Shown piece by piece: positions 51,526-59,720 of a DNA stretch of 64,000 bases (position 1 is the stretch's first letter; every line of letters starts with the position of its first letter). A program made the position numbers and the translations under genes. This DNA comes from Acidobacteriota bacterium. GTDB taxonomy: Bacteria; Acidobacteriota; Terriglobia; Bryobacterales; Bryobacteraceae. The notes under the pieces are model-generated. The model ran no database searches and was not told the DNA's origin. It was given only the letters and a program-made list of their open reading frames with translations. The stretch covers positions 22,401-86,400 of the forward strand of contig JAFDVS010000013.1 of NCBI GenBank assembly GCA_018268935.1, written 5' to 3'.

Positions 51526-52613
51526 TTTCCCGGCGCACACTGGTTGCCTTGCTGGGCTCGCGCCTGCTGGCGCGCGAGTTGAAGCTGAGCCGCTTTGAAC
51601 TGCACAGTGTGCGTGTGCCCTTTGCCGAACGCGTGCGCGAAGCCTGGATGGAAAGCTGGAAATACCAGAAGCGCGATCAATCCGATTATGTGTTGCAATT
51701 CGTCAAGCTCTACACCAGTGATGGACTCATGGGCATCGGCGAAACGAAGATGCCGCTGGCGCAATCGGAAGCGCTGCTCAAGAAGATGATGGGCCAGCCG
51801 GCTGCTTCGTTTGTGGAGGACGATTCGCTGCGCGGTGTGCTGATCGCCATCTGCGATCTGATGGGAAAGGCCGCGGGCAAGCCGGTGTCGAAGCTGCTTT
51901 CGCCTTCCGCCAAAGATCGCGTCATCCCGACGTGGTGGAGCCAGTGCTTTCCGCCGAAGTTGATGGCGTCGGAGGCGAAGTTGGGCGCGAGCCTGGGCTA
52001 CCGGGTGCACAAAGTGAAGGCGCGGCCGTGGCACGATCCGATTGAGCAGGCAGCGGCGATCTGCGCGGCGATACCCAAAGACATGCGCGTTTGGGTGGAC
52101 GCGAATTCCACCTGGGGCACGGTGGAGAAAACACTCGCGGTGACGAAGGAACTGGCCAAATTCAAAAACTACTTCGCCATCGAATCGCCCATTCCGCGCA
52201 CGGACATCGACGGGTACCGCAAGTTGAAGGGCAGGCTGCCGCTGCAACTCTCTGAGCATGTGGATGGCATCGACCTCGATTTGTGGACGCGGGAAAAACT
52301 GCTGGATGCCTGGATTTCCGGCACTCCGAAGTTAGGCAAGTATGTGCGCGGATTGTCGGAGAAGGCAGTGGCGGCGAAATGCCCCATCTGGATTGAGCAT
52401 TCCATCGACAACGGAATCGCGCAGGTGTTTCAGGCCCATCAGACCGCGGCGTTCCCCGGCATTCAATACGCCATCGCCATCACCCATGTCCTTGAGGATG
52501 ACTGCATGGCGGAGCCATTCACGGTCAAGGACGGGTACTACCGCATCGCGGACAAGCCCGGACTGGGCGTGACGCTGGATGAGGCCGCGCTGGAGAAGTA
52601 CAGACTCGCTTAG
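51522..52613 (+). CDS. Enolase-superfamily (mandelate racemase/muconate lactonizing-like) exported protein
   Basis: 363 residues from ATG 51522, overlapping the folD stop. The leader MISRRTLVALLGSRLLARE has a twin-Arg pattern, which is odd for an enolase-superfamily enzyme. Barrel features: the Lys-x-Lys base in HKVKARPW, metal ligands Asp in VDANSTW, Glu in AIESPIP and Glu in LSEHVD, and EHSIDNGIAQ on a later strand. These enzymes abstract a proton next to a carboxylate; racemases, epimerases and dehydratases are all possible. A paralogue of the dipeptide epimerase branch is one option, not proven. Confidence 0.85.
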   Translation: MISRRTLVALLGSRLLARELKLSRFELHSVRVPFAERVREAWMESWKYQKRDQSDYVLQFVKLYTSDGLMGIGETKMPLAQSEALLKKMMGQPAASFVEDDSLRGVLIAICDLMGKAAGKPVSKLLSPSAKDRVIPTWWSQCFPPKLMASEAKLGASLGYRVHKVKARPWHDPIEQAAAICAAIPKDMRVWVDANSTWGTVEKTLAVTKELAKFKNYFAIESPIPRTDIDGYRKLKGRLPLQLSEHVDGIDLDLWTREKLLDAWISGTPKLGKYVRGLSEKAVAAKCPIWIEHSIDNGIAQVFQAHQTAAFPGIQYAIAITHVLEDDCMAEPFTVKDGYYRIADKPGLGVTLDEAALEKYRLA

Positions 52614-52616
52614 AGC

Positions 52617-52622
52617 TATCCT
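52617..52622 (+). promoter_or_regulatory. Candidate -10 box TATCCT, leaderless start
   Basis: TATCCT lies 7 bases before ATG 52630 and just after the previous stop. No Shine-Dalgarno sequence is present and no -35 box is clear. Confidence 0.35.
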
Positions 52623-52629
52623 GTTAAGC

Positions 52630-53130
52630 ATGTCTGTATTGACCAAAGAAGAACTGATTGGAAAGCTGCAGCATGAGATTCATATCCTGCTGCATCTGTG
52701 TTCCAAGGTGAAACCGGAGATGCTGGATTACCGGCCGACCCCAAAACAGCGCAGCACGATCGAGTTGCTGCGGTATTTGACGGTGATGGGGCCGGTGCTT
52801 CTGCCTGCTTGCCAGACTGGGAATTTCGACGGCGCGGCTTGGGAGGCGAAATCGAAGGCCGCCGAGGCGATGAACTTCGATGCTCTGGTGGAAAACCTCG
52901 GATCGCAGGCAGCGTTCTACGCAAGCGAAATCGGCGCGATGAGCGACGCTGATTTCCGCAAGGAAGTGGAATTGTTCGGCTTCAAGGCATCCACGGGTGC
53001 GACAATCATGGGCTTGATCGTGTGCGGTCACACGGCGTACCGCACGCAATTGTTCCTTTATCTGAAGGCGTGCGGGCGCGAAGAGCTGAACACGATGAAC
53101 CTGTGGGCCGGTGTAGACGGCTCCATGTAG
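52630..53130 (+). CDS. DinB-like protein
   Basis: 166 residues from ATG 52630; the open frame further upstream lies within the previous gene. A four-helix bundle like the DinB/YfiT superfamily: LIGKLQHEIHILLHLCSKVK, then RSTIELLRYLTVMGPVLL and GLIVCGHTAYRTQLFLYLK, where the His in GHTAYR is a usual metal ligand. The family often uses a His in the LRHL segment; here it is Tyr, so the metal site may be altered. Proposed roles are thiol transfer or stress response. No export signal. Confidence 0.75.
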   Translation: MSVLTKEELIGKLQHEIHILLHLCSKVKPEMLDYRPTPKQRSTIELLRYLTVMGPVLLPACQTGNFDGAAWEAKSKAAEAMNFDALVENLGSQAAFYASEIGAMSDADFRKEVELFGFKASTGATIMGLIVCGHTAYRTQLFLYLKACGREELNTMNLWAGVDGSM

Positions 53131-53142
53131 CGATGGCCGCGA

Positions 53143-54543
53143 TCAGTACTCGCGGTCTTTCTTGATGCCGGGTTCGGGCATGGGGTACTTGCCGTTGGCC
53201 TGCAGCTGCAAAGGTGCAGGGCCATCGGGAGTGAGCTTATCAACGTCAGGCCCGAACTCGTGCGGACAGTTGAGCATCTGCTCAAAAGTGATGATCTGGC
53301 CTGTGTGCGCGGCCATGCGGCCCATCGAAGTGACGAGGCTGGCTTCCGCTCCGCGGCGCACTTCGTTGTAGGGCTTGTCGTTGCGGATCGCTTCCATCAG
53401 ATCGTCCCACTCCCATTGATAAGGGCTCTTTTCCGGCTGCGGGAAGGCCCACACCAGATTGGGGTCGGCGGGCAGCGGCAGTTCTTTGCGGTTGTTGACG
53501 CGCGGGATGTTCTGCCCTTTGTAGATGCGGCAAATGCCGGGTGTGTGGGAGAGCGTGGAGATTACAGCCGAGCCCTTCGATCCGTGTGCGTAGCTGGCGA
53601 ATTCGTCGCGCGCTCCGGCCATGTTGCGGCCATCGAAGTACAGGCGCGAGCCATCGGGATAAACGAACTGCACGGAGTAAGTATCGAAGTTCTGATCGAG
53701 CGAATCGCCGCGATACTGCCGGCCACCAAGGCCATGCGCTTCCACCGGCCATGCGCCTTTCATCCAACTGCACTCATCAATCTGGTGAATATAGTAATCG
53801 CTGAACACGCCGCCGCTGGCCCAGAGGAAAGCGTGGAACTTGCTGAGCTGGTACATCACCTCCGGCATTCCGGCCGGCTTCGGCGGAGCAGTGCCGCCTC
53901 CCTGCCCCATGCGGTACCCGCGCATGGCCACGATCTCACCGATCTGCCCGTCGCGGATGCGGTTGAGCAGTTCCTGGCGCGCGCGGCAGTGCCGGACCAT
54001 CAGTCCAACCGCGACCTTGAGGTTCTTGCTGGAGGCGAGTTCGCCCAGCTCAAACATGCGCTTGGTGGTGGGTCCGTCCACAGTGACGGGTTTCTCCATA
54101 AACGTGTGCAGGCGTTTCTCGATGGCGTATTTGAAGTGCACCCAGCGGAAGGCTGGCGGAGTGCCGAGGATGACAACACCACCCGGCTTGAGCGCATCCA
54201 TGGCTTGTTTGTAGGCCTCAAAGCCAAGGAAACGGCGCTCTGGTGGAACATCCACCTTGTCGCCAAACTGTGACTTCAGTTTGTCATAGCTCGAATTGAG
54301 CTTGGCCGGCACCACGTCGGCCATGGCGACCAGGCGGCTGGGTCCGCTTTCGACAGACAGCGCGTTGATGGCCGCGCCCGTTCCGCGGCCTCCCGCGCCA
54401 ATGAGGATCACGTCGATGGTGTTGTTCTCCGCCGCGTGAACATGCGGCAGAGCAACTCCGGCGAGGGCAGAGGCGCTCGCGACGCGGGTAGTTGCGGATA
54501 GGAATTCACGGCGGGATTTAGGATGGGATGGATTCTCGGTCAT
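53143..54543 (-). CDS. Tat-exported Gfo/Idh/MocA-family oxidoreductase
   Basis: 466 residues from ATG 54543; the frame is open for 62 more codons upstream but overlaps the divergent kinase region. Leader SRREFLSATTRVASASALAG is a strong Tat signal. NAD(P)-binding Rossmann motif GAGGRGTGAAI, then MADVVP, GTPPAFRWVHFKYAIE and MEKPV with the conserved catalytic Lys, and a C-terminal substrate barrel from about 190 with HQIDECSWMKGAWP. Acidobacterial and planctomycete Tat members act on sugars or inositols outside the cytoplasm. TATAAA lies 6 bases before the ATG. The divergent region to the kinase gene is 92 bases. Confidence 0.92.
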   Translation of the reverse strand: MTENPSHPKSRREFLSATTRVASASALAGVALPHVHAAENNTIDVILIGAGGRGTGAAINALSVESGPSRLVAMADVVPAKLNSSYDKLKSQFGDKVDVPPERRFLGFEAYKQAMDALKPGGVVILGTPPAFRWVHFKYAIEKRLHTFMEKPVTVDGPTTKRMFELGELASSKNLKVAVGLMVRHCRARQELLNRIRDGQIGEIVAMRGYRMGQGGGTAPPKPAGMPEVMYQLSKFHAFLWASGGVFSDYYIHQIDECSWMKGAWPVEAHGLGGRQYRGDSLDQNFDTYSVQFVYPDGSRLYFDGRNMAGARDEFASYAHGSKGSAVISTLSHTPGICRIYKGQNIPRVNNRKELPLPADPNLVWAFPQPEKSPYQWEWDDLMEAIRNDKPYNEVRRGAEASLVTSMGRMAAHTGQIITFEQMLNCPHEFGPDVDKLTPDGPAPLQLQANGKYPMPEPGIKKDREY

Positions 54544-54549
54544 GGAGTA

Positions 54550-54555
54550 TTTATA
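54550..54555 (-). promoter_or_regulatory. Candidate -10 box TATAAA for the oxidoreductase
   Basis: On the minus strand, TATAAA ends 6 bases before ATG 54543. It fits a leaderless start, although the last base differs from consensus. Confidence 0.35.
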
Positions 54556-54635
54556 AGGTCCTTTCCACTTGCCCGCCAGCATACCGCAATCAGCGTAAAG
54601 CCGGGGAATCAGCGATAGGATGGTGGGGAGAGGGG

Positions 54636-56909
54636 ATGGACGGGGTTCCCAAACAAGTCGGAGTGTATACGCTCGAGCGAGAGATCTCGCAGGGCGGCAT
54701 GGGCGTGGTGTATCTGGCGTCGCGTACATCGGACTTCAGCAAGCAGGTGGCGCTGAAAGTGCTGAAGCGCGGCATGGACACCGACGCCTTGCTGCGCCGC
54801 TTCCGGCGCGAACGCGAAATCCTGGCGCGGTTGGAACACCCCAATATTGCGCGCTTGCTCGATGGCGGCGCGCTCCCCGATGGCCGTCCCTACCTGGTGA
54901 TGGAGTATGTCGACGGCGTGCCTGTCACGGAGCATTGCCGGCCATTGCACATCGGCAAGCGGCTGCGGTTGTTCCTGCAAATCTGCGAAGGCGTGATTTG
55001 CGCGCATCGCTCCCTGGTGATTCATCGCGACCTGAAGCCGGCGAACATCCTGGTGACCGAAGCGGGTGAAGTCAAACTGCTCGATTTCGGCATCGCGAAA
55101 TTACTGGAGGCGGATCACGAAGAGACGCTGGCCATGACCACCGAGGAGCACACCTTCTACACGCCGGAATACGCGAGTCCGGAACAATTGGAGCGGCAGC
55201 CGGTAACGGTGGCAACGGATGTGTACTCGCTGGGTGCGGTGCTGCGGGAGATGCTGCGTGAGCCTGGCACTGAGTTGCCGCAAGACCTGACCGCAATCAT
55301 CGCCATGGCGACGCGCGAGGAGCCGGAACGCCGGTATGCCTCGGTGGAACAGTTCGCGGCGGATGTGCGGCGCTTCCTTGATGGGGTGCCCGTGGCCGCG
55401 CATGCCGGCAGTACTTCGTATCGCGCGCGCAAGTTCCTGGCGCGGCACAAAGGGAGCCTCTCCGCAGCCGTGCTGGCGATAGCGGGCGTGGTGGGCGGCA
55501 TCGGGATGGCGGTCCACGAGACGGGCGTGGCGCAGCGTAACGCGGACACAGCCGAGAGGCGATTCGCGCAGGTGCGAAAGCTCGCTTCCGTGATGTTGTT
55601 CGATCAATACGATTCCATCAAATCCGTACCTGGCGCCACGAAGGCGCGCGAGGCAATTGTGCGCACCGCGCAGGAGTACCTGGACAGCCTCGCGGCGGAA
55701 GCGGGTAACAATCGGGAGCTGGCCATGGAACTGGCCGGCGCCTATCACAGGTTGGGCGATGTGCAGGGCATGCCGGGAAGCGCTAACTTAGGCCGGGTCA
55801 CCGATGCCATCGCCAGTTACGCCAAGGCGCGAACCCTGCTGGATAAGCTTCCGCCTGCTGATCCGCAAGTGTTGCGATTGGCGATTCTGAATCTGCGTGT
55901 CTCGGCGCTGCTGGAGCGTGAAGGGCGCCTGGAAGAGGGCCGCGCGATGCGCCACAAGCGCCTGGAGCTGGCCCAGAGGCTCTATGACATGGGTCGAGAC
56001 AAACTCGATGCATGGTACGGATTGATCTACGCGCTGCAATCGGCGGCGGTGGCGGATGCCGATACCGGGTCGCCTTCGAAGGCGCTGCCCAATTTGCAGC
56101 GGGCGCTGCAGTTGGCCAGGGAGTGGGACGCGAGCCAGCCGTCGGCGCGGACCCAAAGTGTGCTGGCGCAGGTCTACGCGGATCTGTCGCAAGTGATGCG
56201 AGGCATTGGCGACGCGCGCGAAGCCGTGGCCTATGACGAAAAAGTGCTGGAGATACGCATGCGCAACGTGACACGGCATCCCAACCATGAGCCCTATTGG
56301 CGCCAGGCGTTTCTCGTGCACTGGTACCTCGGCACCGATCATGCGCATCCCCAGTTGATCAGTCTGGGCGACACCGCAAAAGGCGATAGGCATTGCAGGG
56401 AAGCGATTCGCTGGGCTCGCAAGTCTTTCGATGCGGACCCGGCGAACGTGCAGGCCAAGATCGATCTCGCCCTGGCGCACCGCTGTTTGGGAGCCGTGTA
56501 TCTGATGAGCCAGCCCGCACTGGCGGTGGAGGAATACCGGCGGTCACTGGCCCTCACGGAAGCGGTGTACGCAAAGCAACCCAATCTGCTGCGGCACTTG
56601 GATGATGCGGCTAATTCGTGGTGGGGTTTGGCGTCCGCGCTACGGCGGATAGGGCGTCATGACGAAGCGCAGGCACCCTACCAAACCACGTTGCGCATGT
56701 TCGAAGAGACACTGGCGAAGTCGCGGAATTTTTCCTACCGGCAACAGATGATGTATGCAAGGTTGGAGTACGGCGAAATGCGCAAAGATTCCGCCGCAGT
56801 GCGGCGTGCCCTGGAAATGGCGCGGGAAACGGCGGGCGCGTTCCCCGGAGCGCAGGCGGAATTGGATCTGAAGCGCGCCATGGCCGTGGCGAAGAAAGTA
56901 GGAGAATAG
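54636..56909 (+). CDS. Ser/Thr protein kinase with TPR-like C-terminal region
   Basis: 757 residues from ATG 54636, with GGGGAG (54625-54630) five bases upstream; the open frame begins 108 bases earlier but lies over the divergent promoter. Kinase domain (about 8-265): [52 protein letters not shown] and TDVYSLGAVLREML. One membrane helix at about 305-325, then a TPR-like helical region (about 340-750: ELAGAYHRLGDVQG, IDLALAHRCLGAVYLM). Missing a large N-terminal helical segment that the other kinase has. The external TPR region may bind partners; substrates unknown. It precedes the PQQ-type propeller gene by 5 bases. Confidence 0.93.
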   Translation: MDGVPKQVGVYTLEREISQGGMGVVYLASRTSDFSKQVALKVLKRGMDTDALLRRFRREREILARLEHPNIARLLDGGALPDGRPYLVMEYVDGVPVTEHCRPLHIGKRLRLFLQICEGVICAHRSLVIHRDLKPANILVTEAGEVKLLDFGIAKLLEADHEETLAMTTEEHTFYTPEYASPEQLERQPVTVATDVYSLGAVLREMLREPGTELPQDLTAIIAMATREEPERRYASVEQFAADVRRFLDGVPVAAHAGSTSYRARKFLARHKGSLSAAVLAIAGVVGGIGMAVHETGVAQRNADTAERRFAQVRKLASVMLFDQYDSIKSVPGATKAREAIVRTAQEYLDSLAAEAGNNRELAMELAGAYHRLGDVQGMPGSANLGRVTDAIASYAKARTLLDKLPPADPQVLRLAILNLRVSALLEREGRLEEGRAMRHKRLELAQRLYDMGRDKLDAWYGLIYALQSAAVADADTGSPSKALPNLQRALQLAREWDASQPSARTQSVLAQVYADLSQVMRGIGDAREAVAYDEKVLEIRMRNVTRHPNHEPYWRQAFLVHWYLGTDHAHPQLISLGDTAKGDRHCREAIRWARKSFDADPANVQAKIDLALAHRCLGAVYLMSQPALAVEEYRRSLALTEAVYAKQPNLLRHLDDAANSWWGLASALRRIGRHDEAQAPYQTTLRMFEETLAKSRNFSYRQQMMYARLEYGEMRKDSAAVRRALEMARETAGAFPGAQAELDLKRAMAVAKKVGE

Positions 56910-56914
56910 AGCGC

Positions 56915-58168
56915 ATGACTGTGCGACCGATGATTGCACTGGGATTGGTGACGCTGGGCTTTGCAATGGCTGCGGATTGGCCACAGTGGCGCGGTCCGGC
57001 GAGAACCGGAATCTCCACGGAAACAGCGCTGTTGCGCCAATGGCCGAAGGAAGGGCCAAAGCTCCAGTGGCAGGTGAAGGATCTGGGCGAAGGCTACGCC
57101 ACGCCGGCGGTAGCGGGCGGCAAGTTGTACGTGCTGGCGAACAAGGGCATGGACAACGAGTTCGTGCAGGCCATGGATGCGGCGACGGGCAAAACGCTTT
57201 GGACCGTTCGTATCGGCAACGTGGGTGATCCCAATCAACAACCTTCGTACCCCATGGCGCGTTCTACTCCAACGATCGATGGCGATGTACTGTACGCGTT
57301 GAGTTCGGATGGGGATCTGGTGTGTTTGCGCCTCGCGAACGGCGCGGTGGTTTGGAAAAAGAGCCTCCGCTCGGATTTCGGCGGAAAGCCCGGAAAATGG
57401 GCCTACGCCGAATCGCCGCTAGTGGATGGCGACACGCTGGTGGCCACTCCTGGCGGCGCTGAGGCAACGCTGGTGGCGCTCAATAAGAAGACCGGCGCAC
57501 TCATCTGGAAGTCGGCGGTGCCGGGTGGCGATGTGGCCGCCTATGCCTCAGCAATTGCAACGGAAGCCGCGGGGCGCAGGCAGTACGTGCAGTTTGTGGA
57601 TAAGGGCATTGTCGGCGTCGATGCGAAGACGGGTAAGTTTCTCTGGCGCTACGCGAAGACCGCCACGGGTCCGGCGAACATCCCCACTCCCGTGGCCGAC
57701 GGCGGATACGTATACAGCGCGAATGCCCGGCGCTTCGGCGGCGGGTTGGTGCAATTGCATGCGAGCGGCGATGGTGTGTCGGCGGAGGAAGTGTACTTCG
57801 AGCGCGACGCTCCCAATACGCTCGGCGGGCAGGTGCTGGTGAAGGGCACACTCTACGGCACCAATCCGAAGGGACTCGCGGCAGCCGATTTCAAGACGGG
57901 AAAAATCCTGTGGGCGGAAGATTCGCTGGGCCCTGGATCGGTGCTATATGCCGCGGGCTTGTTATTCGTGCACACGGAGAATGGGGAAGTGGCACTGGCG
58001 GAGGCAAGCACCGAGGGGTATCGGGAGAAGGGACGCTTCACGCCGCCGGACCGGCCTACGCATTCGCGCAATCGGGAGATGGCGTGGTCTTATCCGGTGC
58101 TGTCGAACGGGCGGCTGTTCGTTCGCGATCAGGACCGGCTGTGGTGTTTTGACGTCTCCACAAAATGA
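56915..58168 (+). CDS. Exported PQQ-like beta-propeller protein
   Basis: 417 residues with a signal peptide (MTVRPMIALGLVTLGFAMA). The mature protein opens WPQWRGPARTGISTE, the start of many acidobacterial and planctomycete outer-membrane-associated propellers, and has blades with AxDxxTGKxLW patterns such as MDAATGKTLWTVRIG and VDAKTGKFLWRYAK. No PQQ-binding dehydrogenase residues can be seen, so a structural or scaffold role is more likely than catalysis. It follows the kinase gene by 5 bases, with GGAG upstream, in an operon. Confidence 0.9.
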   Translation: MTVRPMIALGLVTLGFAMAADWPQWRGPARTGISTETALLRQWPKEGPKLQWQVKDLGEGYATPAVAGGKLYVLANKGMDNEFVQAMDAATGKTLWTVRIGNVGDPNQQPSYPMARSTPTIDGDVLYALSSDGDLVCLRLANGAVVWKKSLRSDFGGKPGKWAYAESPLVDGDTLVATPGGAEATLVALNKKTGALIWKSAVPGGDVAAYASAIATEAAGRRQYVQFVDKGIVGVDAKTGKFLWRYAKTATGPANIPTPVADGGYVYSANARRFGGGLVQLHASGDGVSAEEVYFERDAPNTLGGQVLVKGTLYGTNPKGLAAADFKTGKILWAEDSLGPGSVLYAAGLLFVHTENGEVALAEASTEGYREKGRFTPPDRPTHSRNREMAWSYPVLSNGRLFVRDQDRLWCFDVSTK

Positions 58169-58193
58169 AAAAAGCCGCCCCCGAAGGAGCGGC
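58168..58193 (-). terminator. Rho-independent terminator with UUCG loop
   Basis: On the minus strand GCCGCTCC-TTCG-GGGGCGGC (58193-58174) folds into an 8-pair stem, one a G-T pair, with a TTCG loop, followed by six T residues. It terminates the SGNH hydrolase gene and overlaps the stop of the plus-strand propeller gene. On the plus strand no good T-run follows. Confidence 0.75.
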
Positions 58194-58213
58194 CTGTTTC
58201 TTCGGCGGCGTCT

Positions 58214-59560
58214 TTATTGATCGAGCACTTCGCCCAGCGTGATCGAGCGGATGGAAGTGGTTGTGGTGCGGCTTTGCCCGTTGAAGGTGGAAGTGGCCCG
58301 CACCCGGTATTCGATGCGTTCTCCAGGCAGCAGCGATTCCGATCCGGGGATGGTGCCCTGGAAGAGATTGAGGCGCCCCGATCCCGCATCCGTCATGTTC
58401 AGATTGACGAACGCCGGCACCGATGTTTCAAACAGGCGGCGGAAGCGGAACTGGAGCGTCGCTGTCAGTGCCGAAGGCACCTGGTTGATCTCGGCCTGCA
58501 CTTGCTTGCGCACCCCTGGGCTGGCAATCGGGATATCCAGGCCCACATTGCGTTCGCGGATATCGACCACCCGCGGCGCTTCCAGCGGCAGGTTGAAATC
58601 GAGTGTGGCGCGGCGGATCAGCGCGTCGGCGTAAGCGCGGTGGCCATCCACATTCGGATGCGCGGTGCCGGTGTGCGTGCCCTGGCGCAGGAACGAGTCA
58701 CCCAGCGTGTTCACCCAGCGCTGTCCGGCGGCGTTGCAGAAGCCATGCGGCGTGAAGGTGTCTTCCGGGCCCGCGATGTAACGCCAGCCGTGACGCGCGG
58801 CGGCAGCCTGGATCTGATCGTTCAAGGGGCGGATGAAGCGGTCCAGAAGGAATTCGGATTCTTCCTGCGAGATGAAGCGCATGGCCATGCCCGCGAAATC
58901 GCCGGTGGGGACGAAGAGGTCGTCGAAGCCGCCGCAGAACGCGCCATCCTTGCGCTTCAACACACCCGGATACTCGGTGATGTAGACGAAGCGCGGATTC
59001 AAATTGGCGATGCGCGCGGCCAGTGCATCGTAGCGCTGCGGCAGGAAAGACGTAATTCCTTGGATGGCGTTGAGCACCACGGGACTGGTGCGGCAGTCGG
59101 TGGGCAGCATGCATTCCTTCACCACTGGCGCGAACCCGACGTCGTTGCCGCCAATCGAAACCATGAGGATGTCGATGGGGGAGCGCACCTCGTTGGTAAC
59201 CGCGGTCATTTGCGCGCCCACTCGCGCGTTGGGAGTCTCCGGGGCGGAGCTATCCATGGGACCAAGCACTCCTTCGTTGATGCCGGCGCCAGTGCAGGAG
59301 AAGTCGCTGAAGATGGTGGAGACGTTCGGAAGATCGTTGATGCGATCCGATGCCATGCGCCGCCCGTTGTTGAACGAACGGTGGCAGGGCGTGCTGGACC
59401 AGACCGCAGTGCCATTGGCGGCGATGCTGTTGGGGTTCCCTTCCCCGGCGGCGTAGGAATCGCCGATGGATACAATGCGCAGGCTGATGGGGTCCTGCGC
59501 GAGCGCGGCGGTGGCAATGGCCGCGCTCAGCAGGGTCATGGTGAAGGTGGTGCGTTTCAT
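58214..59560 (-). CDS. Secreted SGNH/GDSL-type hydrolase
   Basis: 448 residues from ATG 59560, with AAGGAG ten bases upstream; the longer open frame upstream is not coding. Signal peptide MKRTTFTMTLLSAAIATAALA. SGNH motifs: block I GDSYAAGEGNP (Ser), block III VSIGGNDVGF (Gly and Asn), and the terminal HPNVDGHRAYAD (Asp and His). The insertion CHRSF and further Cys pairs (DFSCTGAG, MLPTDCRTS, GFCNAAG) suggest disulfides, as in secreted lipases of the streptomycete type. A beta-rich C-terminal domain (about 310-448) has no name. Target ester unknown. Confidence 0.92.
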   Translation of the reverse strand: MKRTTFTMTLLSAAIATAALAQDPISLRIVSIGDSYAAGEGNPNSIAANGTAVWSSTPCHRSFNNGRRMASDRINDLPNVSTIFSDFSCTGAGINEGVLGPMDSSAPETPNARVGAQMTAVTNEVRSPIDILMVSIGGNDVGFAPVVKECMLPTDCRTSPVVLNAIQGITSFLPQRYDALAARIANLNPRFVYITEYPGVLKRKDGAFCGGFDDLFVPTGDFAGMAMRFISQEESEFLLDRFIRPLNDQIQAAAARHGWRYIAGPEDTFTPHGFCNAAGQRWVNTLGDSFLRQGTHTGTAHPNVDGHRAYADALIRRATLDFNLPLEAPRVVDIRERNVGLDIPIASPGVRKQVQAEINQVPSALTATLQFRFRRLFETSVPAFVNLNMTDAGSGRLNLFQGTIPGSESLLPGERIEYRVRATSTFNGQSRTTTTSIRSITLGEVLDQ

Positions 59561-59707
59561 TTCGCTTGGGCTCCTTGTTGTTTGGCTGTTGTGCAGCCGG
59601 TTATGTCTGTGCACGTGGAATCGAGCACGCAGGAGCATCCAGGAAACCGTAAGGGCGCGGTAAGGAAGTGTTACGCAAGGCAGGTCGCGGGTTTCGACAA
59701 AACCCGT

Positions 59708-59713
59708 TACCCT
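59708..59713 (+). promoter_or_regulatory. Candidate -10 box TACCCT, leaderless start
   Basis: TACCCT ends 7 bases before ATG 59721. The divergent region to the SGNH hydrolase gene is 160 bases; no good -35 is seen and the box is weak. Confidence 0.3.
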
Positions 59714-59720
59714 GGTAGGC

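Noticed and set aside
54528..54635. A longer start for the kinase at 54636
   Set aside because: The extra 36 codons overlap the start region of the divergent oxidoreductase; ATG 54636 has a strong Shine-Dalgarno site and the kinase fold begins a few residues later.
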